From Planctomycetota bacterium (GTDB taxonomy: Bacteria > Planctomycetota > Phycisphaerae > UBA1845), in NCBI GenBank assembly GCA_016208685.1, contig JACQXM010000018.1, positions 60,392-124,391 on the forward strand: DNA of 64,000 nt, given 5' to 3'. Every line of letters starts with the position of its first letter. The first letter of the stretch is position 1. The notes beneath the pieces were generated by a model. That model did not search any database, had not been told where the DNA came from, and saw only the letters and a list, made by a program, of their open reading frames with translations. The position numbers and the translations under genes were made by a program. Below, in pieces: positions 36,715-44,622 of this stretch.

Positions 36715-36800
36715 GCCGTACGCGGCCGCACACGTAATGATACCGCTCCGCCGGTGCAGCGGTTGCGGCGAGCGGAACCCCCGGCAATTCCTGCAGCGGT

Positions 36801-37193
36801 CTATCGCGGCGGCACGGCGTCGCCCGGCGGCGAAGGCCGGCCCGTAAACTCGGCCGCCTTTTGCTTGACGTCCCGCAGCAATCGCCGGGCCCAGATGAAT
36901 TTGGTTCCGAGCGGCGCCAGGCCCAGCGGTATGAACCAGAAGCCGGGGATGACCGGGAGCAGGGGCGAAGGCCTGCCCGTAAGCTCGGCCGCCCTTTGCT
37001 TGACGGCCCGCAGCAATCGCCGGGCCCAGATGAACTCGGTTCCCAGCAACGCCAGGCCCAGCGGTATGAACCAGAAGCCGGGAATGACCGGAAGCAGAAC
37101 GGCGGCCACGCCCAGTAGCACCAGGCTACCTCCGATGACCAGCACCACGGCACGGCGGGCGTGCTTCCAGGTCATGTTCACGAAACGCTTCAT
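36801..37193 (-). CDS. PGPGW-like small membrane protein with internal tandem duplication
   Basis: A 130-residue protein. After a basic N-terminus and one helix (VVLVIGGSLVLLGVAAVLL), the sequence LLPVIPGFWFIPLGLA plus about 30 cytosolic residues ending LTGRPSP occurs twice in a row, differing at only a few positions. The PGFW-x-P motif is that of the PGPGW (PF09656-type) family, which usually has a single unit. The duplication is also plain in the DNA, with a 135-bp period. The start ATG overlaps the TerC stop (ATGA at 37190-37193), so the two genes are co-translated. Function unknown. Confidence 0.8.
   Translation of the reverse strand: MKRFVNMTWKHARRAVVLVIGGSLVLLGVAAVLLPVIPGFWFIPLGLALLGTEFIWARRLLRAVKQRAAELTGRPSPLLPVIPGFWFIPLGLAPLGTKFIWARRLLRDVKQKAAEFTGRPSPPGDAVPPR
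36831..37100. repeat. Tandem duplication, two 135-bp units
   Basis: Units 36831-36965 and 36966-37100 start CGAAGGCC(G/T)GCCCGTAA and agree at over 90% of positions by eye. The period is 45 codons, so the reading frame of the membrane-protein gene is kept. Confidence 0.85.
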
Positions 37194-38182
37194 CGCGGGC
37201 GCTGATCCCGATCCGACCCGCGACCGGCGACGTGCTGAGCGCGAACCACGGACGCCAGTACGCCGACCGACAGTATCCCGGCGATGATTGCCAGCGAGAC
37301 GAGGATGGGAATGGGGTAGTGGTGCGAAAGGAGCATCTTTACGCCCACGAACGCCAGCACGAAGACCAGGCTGATCTTCAGGTAACGGAACTTGTCCATC
37401 ATGCCCGCCAGCGCGAAGTACAGCGAACGCAGGCCGAGGATGGCGAACACGTTCGAAGTGAACACCAGGAACGGATCACGGGTGATGGCGAAGATCGCGG
37501 GGATAGAGTCCACGGCGAACAGCACGTCCGTGCTTTCCACCACCAGCAGCACGAGGAAAAGGGGCGTGACCGCCGGCCGGCCATCAACGCGGGTAAAGAA
37601 CTTCTCGCCCTCGAATTCCTTGCTCACCGGATAGAAGCGCCGCGCTAAGCGCACCAGAGGGTTGCGCTCCGGGTCCACCTGTTCGTCGCCGGCAAGCAGC
37701 AGCTTGACCGCAGTGACGATGAGCAGGACGCCGAAAACGTAGATGACCCACTCGAAGCGGCTGATGAGCGCCGTGCCGGCGCCGATCATCGCACCCCGCA
37801 TGATGAGCGCGCCGACGATGCCCCAGAACAGCGTCCGGTGCTGAAACTGCGGCGGAACGCGGAAGTAGGCGAAAATGAGGGCTATGACGAAGATGTTGTC
37901 CAGGCTCAGCGACTCCTCCACGAGATACCCGGCAAGGAACTCCAGGGCCGCGGTCTTGCCGTCCTCGGTATGGGCGCTTTCCCGACCAATGCCCATCCAG
38001 TGGTTTTCGTAGGCGAAGTAAACGAATACGGTAAACGCCATCGCCAGACTCACCCATACGGCGGTCCAGCACAGCGCCTCCCTGGTGCTGATGACATGAG
38101 CCTTGCGGTTGAAGACCCCCAGGTCCAGCGCCAGCAGGAAGAGGATGACGAGGATGAACCCGATCCACAACCACACGATCAT
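37190..38182 (-). CDS. TerC/Alx family integral membrane protein
   Basis: A 330-residue protein with about nine membrane helices. Family signatures are YLVEESLSLDNIFVIALIF and VVESTDVLFAVDSIPAIFA, whose acidic residues are thought to bind metal; FTSNVFAILGLRSLYFAL follows. TerC/Alx/MeeY-type proteins export manganese or help metallate secreted proteins. Many are preceded by a yybP-ykoY manganese riboswitch; I looked in the 230 bp upstream and could not fit one. It is co-translated with the PGPGW-like gene. Confidence 0.92.
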   Translation of the reverse strand: MIVWLWIGFILVILFLLALDLGVFNRKAHVISTREALCWTAVWVSLAMAFTVFVYFAYENHWMGIGRESAHTEDGKTAALEFLAGYLVEESLSLDNIFVIALIFAYFRVPPQFQHRTLFWGIVGALIMRGAMIGAGTALISRFEWVIYVFGVLLIVTAVKLLLAGDEQVDPERNPLVRLARRFYPVSKEFEGEKFFTRVDGRPAVTPLFLVLLVVESTDVLFAVDSIPAIFAITRDPFLVFTSNVFAILGLRSLYFALAGMMDKFRYLKISLVFVLAFVGVKMLLSHHYPIPILVSLAIIAGILSVGVLASVVRAQHVAGRGSDRDQRPR

Positions 38183-38513
38183 GTGTCAACCTGCATCCGC
38201 CAGGGGTTTCGGGAGCACGAGGTCGCGACGTCCGCGCCTGGTACGGTCGCGCCACGACAGAAGAACCGCCGCCATGACCCGTTGCATGGTCGCCGCGCAC
38301 GAAGGCAGTGTCAATCATGCGCGGCGCGGCGGACGGCGGGATCGCGGTGCACGTGGCGCGCCGGTTTTCGTCGCGCACCGGGCCGGAATAACCGGCGACC
38401 CGGCGCCCGGGCTGGCAGCCTGTGGCAAGACTCGTGGCATGCGCTTCCAGCCCGTGGTTTCACGGGCATGATGCCCGTGCTACATCGCGTAGGCCGCTTT
38501 TCGCCACGGGCTG
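38183..38513. other. Intergenic region upstream of TerC
   Basis: About 330 bp between the TerC start and the end of the OppD-type gene (both minus). The left 100 bp of the OppD side is repeat copy 3. The remaining ~230 bp are GC-rich leader sequence; no riboswitch, RNA or small gene was recognised. Confidence 0.5.
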
Positions 38514-38515
38514 CT
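38415..38515 (-). repeat. Palindromic interspersed element, copy 3 of 4 (inverted)
   Basis: Read on the minus strand it begins AGCAGCCCGTGGCGAAAA, includes GCGGCCTACGCGATGTAG and CACGGGCA-TCA-TGCCCGTG, and ends TTGCCACAGGCTGC. Its outer end overlaps the TAG stop of the OppD-type gene (38514-38516). Confidence 0.85.
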
Positions 38516-39611
38516 AAGGGAGCGTGGGCGCCGACTCCCAGCAGGCGACGAAGTGTCGCGGGCGAATCTCCATGAGGTGCGGTGCTCCGGATTCCTCGCC
38601 GGCGTACGTTTCGACGCAGCGGCGGAGTACGGAGCCGTCCAGCTCGCCGGCTGGATGCAGGGTGGCTCGCCTGCCGGTCCGGGCTGCCTCTCTTGTCAGG
38701 GCGCAGCGGGGATGGAACGCGCAGCCCGCCGGTCGGCGTGACGGATCGGGGACCGTGCCGGGAATGACCTCGAGCCGGCCGCGGGCATCTTGCAGTCGGG
38801 GAACGCAGCTCAGTAACGCGCGGGTGTAGGGGTGTGCCGGCGCGCTCAGCAAGGCATCGACCGGCCCCTGTTCGACGATCCTCCCCGCGTACATCACGTA
38901 GACATCGTCGGCCATCGCCGCCACCACGCCAAGGTCGTGCGTGACCAGTAGCATGCTCAGGTGAAAGTCCGCGCGGCAGGCACGGAGGAGGTCGAGGATC
39001 TGTTGCTGCACGGTGGCGTCCAGGGCCGTCGTCGGTTCGTCCGCGATCAGCAGCGCCGGCCGGCAGGCGAGCGCCATGGCCAGCATCACCCGCTGTCGCA
39101 TGCCGCCCGACATCTGGTGCGGGTAGTCGGCCATGCGGCGCGCGGGATCGGCGATGCCTACGCGGCGCAACAACTCCTGCGCCTGGCGCCGCTTCGCGCC
39201 GCCCCGCGCCACTCCGTGCAATTCCATGGCCTCCTCGATCTGCCACCCCACAGTGTAAACCGGGTTCAGCGCCGTCATGGGTTCCTGGAAGACCATGGCG
39301 ATGCGGCTGCCGCGCACCGCGCGCAGCCTCGGCTCCGGCAAAGCCAGCAGGTCCACAGGGGGAGTGTCGTTGGCATCCCGGAAGAGGATTCTCCCGCCGG
39401 CGATGCGCCCCGGAGGAGAGATGAGCCGCAGGATACTCAGGGAGGTCGCGCTCTTGCCGCAGCCGCTTTCGCCCACCAGGGCCACGGTCCGACCAGGCGC
39501 CACACGAAGGGACACGCCGTCCACGGCCGTGAACGTGCCTGCGGCCGTGGAGAACTCTACGCGGAGGTCCACTACCTCGAGCAACGGTCGTTCGTCAGCG
39601 GCGGCGGTCAC
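38514..39611 (-). CDS. Oligopeptide/dipeptide ABC transporter ATP-binding protein (OppD/DppD type)
   Basis: A 365-residue ATPase. It has Walker [12 protein letters not shown]-loop [11 protein letters not shown], signature [17 protein letters not shown], Walker [14 protein letters not shown] and H-loop [10 protein letters not shown], then the Opp-specific C-terminal region [12 protein letters not shown] with CAFHPRCAL. It energises uptake of peptides or other solutes. No permease, binding-protein or OppF gene is adjacent, so the partners must be elsewhere. GTG 39611 (CCAGG 5 nt upstream, start of homology) is preferred; further in-frame starts lie up to 39680. The frame upstream belongs to the neighbour's shadow. 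Confidence 0.88.
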   Translation of the reverse strand: MTAAADERPLLEVVDLRVEFSTAAGTFTAVDGVSLRVAPGRTVALVGESGCGKSATSLSILRLISPPGRIAGGRILFRDANDTPPVDLLALPEPRLRAVRGSRIAMVFQEPMTALNPVYTVGWQIEEAMELHGVARGGAKRRQAQELLRRVGIADPARRMADYPHQMSGGMRQRVMLAMALACRPALLIADEPTTALDATVQQQILDLLRACRADFHLSMLLVTHDLGVVAAMADDVYVMYAGRIVEQGPVDALLSAPAHPYTRALLSCVPRLQDARGRLEVIPGTVPDPSRRPAGCAFHPRCALTREAARTGRRATLHPAGELDGSVLRRCVETYAGEESGAPHLMEIRPRHFVACWESAPTLP

Positions 39612-39700
39612 GGGTGCCTGGCGAAGATACGGCACGGGTGCGCCGGAAGGAAGGGCGCGAGACCACACGGAATCGCGCACGGTCGGTTGATTCCGAATCT

Positions 39701-40939
39701 TCAGGATTCCGGTCCGGCAATCAGCCGCCGCGCCAGCGACTCCGCCTCGGCACTGGTACGCACGGTCTCGTTGAGCTGGGCGGTATAGACGTTCCTCAGA
39801 ATTTCGCCGAAGCGCCGTCCCGCGGGCATGCCCAGCTCCTTGAGCCGATCGCCGTTGAGAAGCGGGGGCGGTGCGATCTCCTCCGCCGGTATCCTGGCCG
39901 CACGGGCGCAGAGGCGCTGCCACGGCGAGGTATCGACGTGGCGGGCGGTCAGATCGGCGTGGAGCAGCGCGCACAGGTTGCTCCAGTCTCCGCCGGACAT
40001 CAGGCGTTTCAAGGCCGCCAAGTCCAGCGCCGCCTCGCTGCGCACGGCATCCAGGGAGCCGACGAGCCAGAGCACGGCCGCCGCCTGCCGGTTGCTCAGC
40101 CGCAGCTCGCGGCAGATCGCGCGCACCTGCGGCATGGCCCGGCCGACCAGCAACACCGCCAGGGCCAGTTCCGAATCCACCGGTTTGGCGGGTAGTGCCG
40201 CCAGCCGCGCGGCGATGGTCGCGTCGTCGGCGTCGTTCGCCTCCCAGGCGGCGGCGACATGGGGCCGCAGACCGGTGACGCAAAGCAGGTTCCAGCCCAC
40301 GGTTCGCGTCGGCGCCGTGATGATGAATTCCAGTTCCTGCCAGATACGCTCCGGGCTGATATCTCGCAGGCGGTGGGCCAGCCGGCGGATCTCCGCCAAC
40401 GTCCCCGATTCCAACTGAAAGCCCAGCCGCGCGGCAAAGCGAACGGCGCGCAACATGCGGAGGTGGTCCTCGGCCAAACGCCGCGCAGGCTCTCCGATGG
40501 TGCGCAGAACGCCGGCGCGCAGGTCTTCCTGTCCGCCCACGTAGTCGATGACCCGCCCCTCGATGGGGTCGAAGTACATACCGTTTACCGTGAAATCGCG
40601 GCGCCGGGCGTCCTGCGTTTCATCGCCGAAGACGACCTCATCCGGACGCCGCCCATCGCTGTAGGTGCCGTCGGCGCGGAAGGTGGCCACCTCCACGTCG
40701 TGCCCGAACTTGCGCACCATAACCACGCCGAAGGCGGCCCCCACCAGTCGGGCCCGCGGGAAAACGCGGACCACCTGCGCCGGCGTGGCGTCGGTGGCGA
40801 CGTCGTAGTCCTTGGGGGTGAGGTTCAGCAGTCGATCACGCACGCATCCGCCGGCGAGCAGGGCACGATGTCCGCGGGCGCGCAGGGCCTCGATGATCCG
40901 CAGTGCCGCGTCCCAGCCGCTGTGCTTTCCCACGCTCAT
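39701..40939 (-). CDS. CCA tRNA nucleotidyltransferase / poly(A) polymerase family protein
   Basis: A 412-residue class II nucleotidyltransferase. Motif A is LAGGCVRDRLLNLTPKDYDVATDA (G-G-x-V-R-D and the metal-binding D-x-D), given here in part: GGCVRDRLL and KDYDVATDA. Motif B/C are RRRDFTVNGMYFDP and DYVGGQEDL, and the neck is AEDHLRMLRAVRFAARLGF. It adds CCA (or A residues) to tRNA 3' ends in the cytosol. CCA-adding and poly(A)-adding members cannot be separated with confidence by eye. ATG 40939 overlaps the rsmD stop (ATGA), so the two RNA-modifying enzymes are co-translated. Confidence 0.9.
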   Translation of the reverse strand: MSVGKHSGWDAALRIIEALRARGHRALLAGGCVRDRLLNLTPKDYDVATDATPAQVVRVFPRARLVGAAFGVVMVRKFGHDVEVATFRADGTYSDGRRPDEVVFGDETQDARRRDFTVNGMYFDPIEGRVIDYVGGQEDLRAGVLRTIGEPARRLAEDHLRMLRAVRFAARLGFQLESGTLAEIRRLAHRLRDISPERIWQELEFIITAPTRTVGWNLLCVTGLRPHVAAAWEANDADDATIAARLAALPAKPVDSELALAVLLVGRAMPQVRAICRELRLSNRQAAAVLWLVGSLDAVRSEAALDLAALKRLMSGGDWSNLCALLHADLTARHVDTSPWQRLCARAARIPAEEIAPPPLLNGDRLKELGMPAGRRFGEILRNVYTAQLNETVRTSAEAESLARRLIAGPES

Positions 40940-41517
40940 CGCTGGAACATGGTAATCGTGTTGGAACCGTACGTCCGCTGGTCGAGAATGCGCCAGGCGT
41001 CGTCCGGGGGAAGCTCGTAGAGGACCGACCGTTCATGGTGGAGCAGAACCAGTGGCCGGGCGTCGGCGCTCAGGGCGAGGCGCGCCAGCAGCCGCCGCAC
41101 CGGTCCGTCGGCGTCCGGGCACTTGGACTCGCGGTAGGGCGGATCGAGCAGGATCAAGTCATACGCCCGCCCGTCGGGGCTCGTCGCCGCCGCGCGCCAG
41201 GCATCGCGCAGGATGACCTCCGCGCCCGATTCGGCCTGGAGGTCCCGGATGTTGCGCCGCAGGGCATCGAGCGCCGCGCGCTGCCGCTCGAAAAAGCAGC
41301 AGTGGGCCGCGCCCCGCGAAAGCGCTTCGAGCCCCATGGAACCGCTGCCCGCGAACAGGTCGGCCACCACCAGGGGCGGCAGCGCGCCGGGACTGCCGAA
41401 ATGCGAACCCAGCATGGAGAAGCAGGCTTCGCGCACGCGATCCGGCATGGGCCGCGTCGCCGAGGTTCGCGGCTGCATGATGAGCCGCGAACGCCACTTT
41501 CCCGCGATGATCCTCAT
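40936..41517 (-). CDS. rsmD: 16S rRNA (guanine(966)-N(2))-methyltransferase RsmD
   Basis: A 193-residue SAM-dependent methyltransferase acting on 16S rRNA G966. The N-terminus MRIIAGKWRSR, then RPMPDRVREACFSML, the SAM loop VADLFAGSGSMGLEALSRGA and the catalytic DLILLDPPY (DPPY motif) are all present. Length is normal. It is coupled to the downstream CCA-type nucleotidyltransferase and divergent from the YkgJ gene, whose -35 box begins 2 bp from this start codon. Confidence 0.94.
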   Translation of the reverse strand: MRIIAGKWRSRLIMQPRTSATRPMPDRVREACFSMLGSHFGSPGALPPLVVADLFAGSGSMGLEALSRGAAHCCFFERQRAALDALRRNIRDLQAESGAEVILRDAWRAAATSPDGRAYDLILLDPPYRESKCPDADGPVRRLLARLALSADARPLVLLHHERSVLYELPPDDAWRILDQRTYGSNTITMFQR

Positions 41518-41518
41518 G

Positions 41519-41548
41519 TTGACCCGTCCAGACCGCTGATTCTATACT
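41519..41548 (+). promoter_or_regulatory. Promoter of the YkgJ-like gene
   Basis: TTGACC (41519-41524), an 18-bp spacer and TATACT (41543-41548), leading to the YkgJ-like gene at 41589. Confidence 0.6.
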
Positions 41549-41588
41549 CAGCGCGCGGGAATCAACGAACGGGCCGGATACGCCGCGT

Positions 41589-42017
41589 ATGGGAACCATC
41601 CTCTGCGAACACTGCACCGCGGCCTGCTGCCGCTACCTCGCCATACCCCTCGACAAGCCGCGGACGGCCAGGGACTACGACGACATCCGCTGGTACCTCA
41701 TGCACGAGGGAATCCTGGTCTTCGTGGAAGAGGGCGACTGGTACATCCAGTTCTCCACCCGTTGCAAGAACCTTGCGGCGGACAACCGTTGCGGCATCTA
41801 CGACACCCGCCCGGACATCTGCCGCGAGTACGAACCGGGGGATTGCGACTACGCCGGCGGCACCTACGGCTACCAACACATCTTCACCCACGCCCGGCAG
41901 GTCGAGGAATTCTACGAACAGCGAACCGGGAAGCGGCTGGCACCGCTGCGGCGTTCGCCGCGCCGGCGGAGATCCAGGACCTCCGGGTCCGGTTTGGCCT
42001 TGCATGTGCTCGCTTAG
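41589..42017 (+). CDS. YkgJ family cysteine-cluster protein
   Basis: A 142-residue protein with the YkgJ cysteine pattern: CEHCTAACCRY near the N-terminus, then CKNLAADNRCGIYDTRPDIC and a further Cys in PGDCDY. These cysteines are believed to bind zinc or an Fe-S cluster; no reaction is known with confidence. The Arg-rich C-terminal tail (RRSPRRRRSRTSG) overlaps the start of the next gene by 14 nt. A good sigma-70 promoter precedes it. It is divergent from rsmD. Confidence 0.85.
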   Translation: MGTILCEHCTAACCRYLAIPLDKPRTARDYDDIRWYLMHEGILVFVEEGDWYIQFSTRCKNLAADNRCGIYDTRPDICREYEPGDCDYAGGTYGYQHIFTHARQVEEFYEQRTGKRLAPLRRSPRRRRSRTSGSGLALHVLA

Positions 42018-42819
42018 CACTCCCCCGAAGGGCGGCAGCTACGCCCGTTGTGCCTTGCGGCCGACGGCGGCATCGGCGTACCTGCTCTGGGGGCTCTGGC
42101 CAGGCATCGTCCTGGGCACCGGCGGTTGCGTGACGGGATCGTTGGCGTCCTCCACCGGTCCGCGTCCGCCCGGACACCGCTGGTCCGTCGCCCCGCGGCA
42201 ACCGGTGCACGTTGGTGAGACCGTTCAGTTCGATTTCGTGTTGCAGGACGCCTTCCGACGACTGGTCGACGCCACGGGACGGGCAGACTACTGCGCTGCG
42301 ATCATCGCGGGCGAACGTGTCGAGTCCATGCCGGACGCCACCGGTCACTTCCACTTCGAACACACCTTCGCTGACCTTCAGCCCGGGCAGCGGGTCGAAG
42401 TTCGTGTTTTCGCCTATCGCCAGCTGGCGAATAAGGACTTCATGCGGATCGGCGGCGTCTGGATGCGCAGCGAAAGTCCCTACGAAGAAAGCGACCGCAA
42501 GGTCGCCTCCGATGCCCTGACCCTGGTCGCCTATCAAGCCGAGATCGAGCTGCCCGTGGTACGTCCCGCCGATGACCTCGACGTGGAGACGGGAGTGCTG
42601 CGCCTGCACCGCACGGAGGGCACCTCAGCGGTGTTTGTTGACAAACCCGGCCGCCCCGGGTTTACCATGAGCGGGCCGGATGCCGGAGGCTTCTACCATG
42701 TTCGGTATCGCCCCCAAGCCGGGCAACTCAACCCCTTCGGCACGACGGACGTGGAGTTCGCCATCTACGACACCGCCGGCCGGCGGCACGAGAAGGTGGT
42801 GACCGTGCCCACGCCGTAA
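42004..42819 (+). CDS. Putative exported/lipoprotein, function unknown
   Basis: A 271-residue protein. A hydrophobic segment (SAYLLWGLWPGIVLGTGGC) ends in a Cys that could be a weak lipobox, preceded by a long basic N-terminal region. The mature part is mostly beta: VHVGETVQFDFVLQDAF, HFHFEHTFADLQPGQRVEVR, split here, VEFAIYDTAGRRHEKVV. This looks like one or two Ig-like/beta-sandwich domains. No catalytic motif is visible. It overlaps the YkgJ-like gene by 14 nt and is followed by the HYExAFE gene after 38 bp, so the three probably form an operon. I do not recognise the family. Confidence 0.65.
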   Translation: MCSLSTPPKGGSYARCALRPTAASAYLLWGLWPGIVLGTGGCVTGSLASSTGPRPPGHRWSVAPRQPVHVGETVQFDFVLQDAFRRLVDATGRADYCAAIIAGERVESMPDATGHFHFEHTFADLQPGQRVEVRVFAYRQLANKDFMRIGGVWMRSESPYEESDRKVASDALTLVAYQAEIELPVVRPADDLDVETGVLRLHRTEGTSAVFVDKPGRPGFTMSGPDAGGFYHVRYRPQAGQLNPFGTTDVEFAIYDTAGRRHEKVVTVPTP

Positions 42820-42857
42820 GGCGGCGCGGCCGCGGCGTCCAGCAGGGAGGCGGGAGG

Positions 42858-43364
42858 ATGGCACAACGTCACATTCACTACGAAGCCGCCTTCGAGGACT
42901 ACATCCGCTCTCGCGGCTGGCCCTACATTCCCGTGGACGAACAGAGGAAGGCCATCTTCGCCGGGGCGCGCATCAAGTCGTTCGACTTCATCGTCTACCG
43001 GCCAGGGCAAAGCGCGTGGCTGGTGGACATCAAGGGGCGCAAGTTCCCCTATGAGTGCAAGGGCGGTCCGCGCTTCTGGGAGAACTGGGTTCCCCGCGAG
43101 GACCTGGAGGGGCTGCGCTGCTGGAAGGGGGTATTCGGCGCCGACTTCGAACCGGTTTTTGTGTTCGTCTACTGGCTGCTGGGTCTGACCCACCCCGACC
43201 CGACCGCGGACATCCACAGCTATCGAAACCGTTACTACGCCCTGGCCTGGGTCTCAGCCCAGGACTACGCGGCACACGCCCGCCGTCGCTCACCCAAGTG
43301 GGATACGCTCGACGTGCCGCGCAAAGCCTTTCGCGGGCTCATTCGGCCCATGCAGGAGGCGTGA
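42858..43364 (+). CDS. HYExAFE family protein, PD-(D/E)XK nuclease-like
   Basis: A 168-residue cytosolic protein beginning RHIHYEAAFEDYIRSRGWPY, i.e. the HYExAFE motif that names a planctomycete-enriched family. The order Glu9/Glu13 on helix 1, Asp43 in KSFDFIVY, and D57-I-K59 in WLVDIKGRKFP is the PD-(D/E)XK nuclease core, so a DNA- or RNA-cleaving or -binding role is plausible. Two Trp-rich stretches (RFWENWVP, FVYWLLG) follow. It lies last in the YkgJ-like operon; ATG 42858 has GGGAGG-type purines upstream. The nuclease reading is inference. Confidence 0.8.
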   Translation: MAQRHIHYEAAFEDYIRSRGWPYIPVDEQRKAIFAGARIKSFDFIVYRPGQSAWLVDIKGRKFPYECKGGPRFWENWVPREDLEGLRCWKGVFGADFEPVFVFVYWLLGLTHPDPTADIHSYRNRYYALAWVSAQDYAAHARRRSPKWDTLDVPRKAFRGLIRPMQEA

Positions 43365-43405
43365 AAGGCGCCCCCGGGTTCAGGGTCGTGGCGGGGGCGC
43401 CGTTT

Positions 43406-44197
43406 TCAGCCCGCGACCTCGATGCGCTGCCCGTCGTACGCCAGGGCCATGCCCGGGGGGAGCTCCCGGATGGTCGCCTCGTGCGCTAATTCGTGAGCGA
43501 TGTGAGTGAAATAGGTGCGGCCGGCACCGATGCGCTGCGCCATGGCCACCGCCTGCTCGAGGTTGAAGTGCGTCGGGTGCGGCGTGCGGCGCAGGGCGTC
43601 CAGAATCAGCACGTCCAGGCCGGTGAGCAGTTCCAGCGAGGTGTCGGCGATGGCGCTGCAATCGGTGCAGTAAGCGAAACGCCCGATGCGAAACCCCAGC
43701 ACCGGCATGGGGCCGTGCAGGAGCGGCACGGGCACCACTCGCACCCCCTCGACCTCGAAGGCGCGGGTGTCGATGGGACGAAGCTCGATCTGCGGCCGGC
43801 TGTGGGGGGAGTCGGCGGCCGGTTCGAAGGCATAGGCGAACATCCGCCGCAGGGCCTCCAGCGTTCGCGAGGTGCCATAACATGGCACGATACGCCGCAT
43901 CAGCCAGTTGAAGCGCCGCAGGTCATCCAGCCCGCTGACGTGATCGGCGTGGTGATGGGTGAAGAGCACGGCGTCAACGGCGTCAATGCCGCAGGCCAGG
44001 CATTGCAGCCGCAGCTCCGGCGCCGTGTCGATAAGCAGCCGCGTTTCCCCGGCGCGCACCCACAGGCTGGGGCGCGTGCGCCGGTCGCGCGGGTCGGGCG
44101 AGGTGCAGACGGCGCAGCGGCAGCCGATCATGGGCACGCCGTGGGAGGTGCCGCTGCCCAGCACCACCGCTTCGATGGGCGGGCTCGCCGCACCCAT
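43406..44197 (-). CDS. Metallo-beta-lactamase-fold hydrolase (PhnP-like)
   Basis: A 263-residue MBL-fold enzyme. The N-terminus VVLGSGTSHGVPMIGCRCAVC, with its Cys pair, is typical of the PhnP/LipB-associated phosphodiesterase branch; the metal motif is LFTHHHADHVSGLDDL, later ligands are in LLHGPMPVLGF, YCTDCSAIAD and FTHIAHELAHE. It likely hydrolyses a cyclic or nucleotidyl phosphodiester. ATG 44197 is preferred because homology begins right after it (GGAGG 11 nt upstream); in-frame starts at 44245 and 44260 exist. It is convergent with the HYExAFE gene. Confidence 0.88.
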   Translation of the reverse strand: MGAASPPIEAVVLGSGTSHGVPMIGCRCAVCTSPDPRDRRTRPSLWVRAGETRLLIDTAPELRLQCLACGIDAVDAVLFTHHHADHVSGLDDLRRFNWLMRRIVPCYGTSRTLEALRRMFAYAFEPAADSPHSRPQIELRPIDTRAFEVEGVRVVPVPLLHGPMPVLGFRIGRFAYCTDCSAIADTSLELLTGLDVLILDALRRTPHPTHFNLEQAVAMAQRIGAGRTYFTHIAHELAHEATIRELPPGMALAYDGQRIEVAG

Positions 44198-44293
44198 GTT
44201 TCCGACGCCCTCCAGCCCGCGACCGCCGCGGAGACCCCGTCGCATCCTACGACCCCCCACGTCCTCGGGCCAGCACGCGGCGGACGCCCCCGT

Positions 44294-44473
44294 TCATCCC
44301 GATTGCCTGGCTTCGACGCGCAGCACCTCGACGTTGGGGTAGTTCGCCTGCTGGCCCGCCAGGCGCCGGGCCTCCTCCAGGGAGTTGGCGTAGACCCGGT
44401 ATTGCCGAACCGGACCGGGCTTTTTCTCGCCCGCGACCTGGTATTTGTAGTAAACGATAAAGAGCTTCAACAT
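44294..44473 (-). CDS. Small hypothetical protein (59 residues)
   Basis: A complete short frame beginning MLKLFIVYYKYQVAGEKK and ending RVEARQSG, with a YRVYANSLEEARRLAGQQ helix in the middle. GGGG precedes the ATG closely. Codon use resembles the neighbours (GC at third positions), and the product has an ordinary globular alpha/beta composition with strand-helix-strand order. It lies about 100 bp upstream of the MBL-fold gene in the same direction and may be its operon leader gene. I do not recognise a family. Confidence 0.6.
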   Translation of the reverse strand: MLKLFIVYYKYQVAGEKKPGPVRQYRVYANSLEEARRLAGQQANYPNVEVLRVEARQSG

Positions 44474-44622
44474 GCCCCGGAATCTAGCCGACGGTTAAGA
44501 ATGCGTCGAGCGTGGCGCCGCCCGTACGCGCCCGCCCTACCGCCCGCGGGCGCCCGGCGGTACCATCGCACGTTGTAGCGGTACGACCATAACGACATTC
44601 GGGTCTCTCCCTGGAGGCGCCC

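Noticed and set aside
38183..38414. yybP-ykoY manganese riboswitch upstream of TerC
   Set aside because: The context suggested it, but the conserved loop sequences could not be found on the minus strand.
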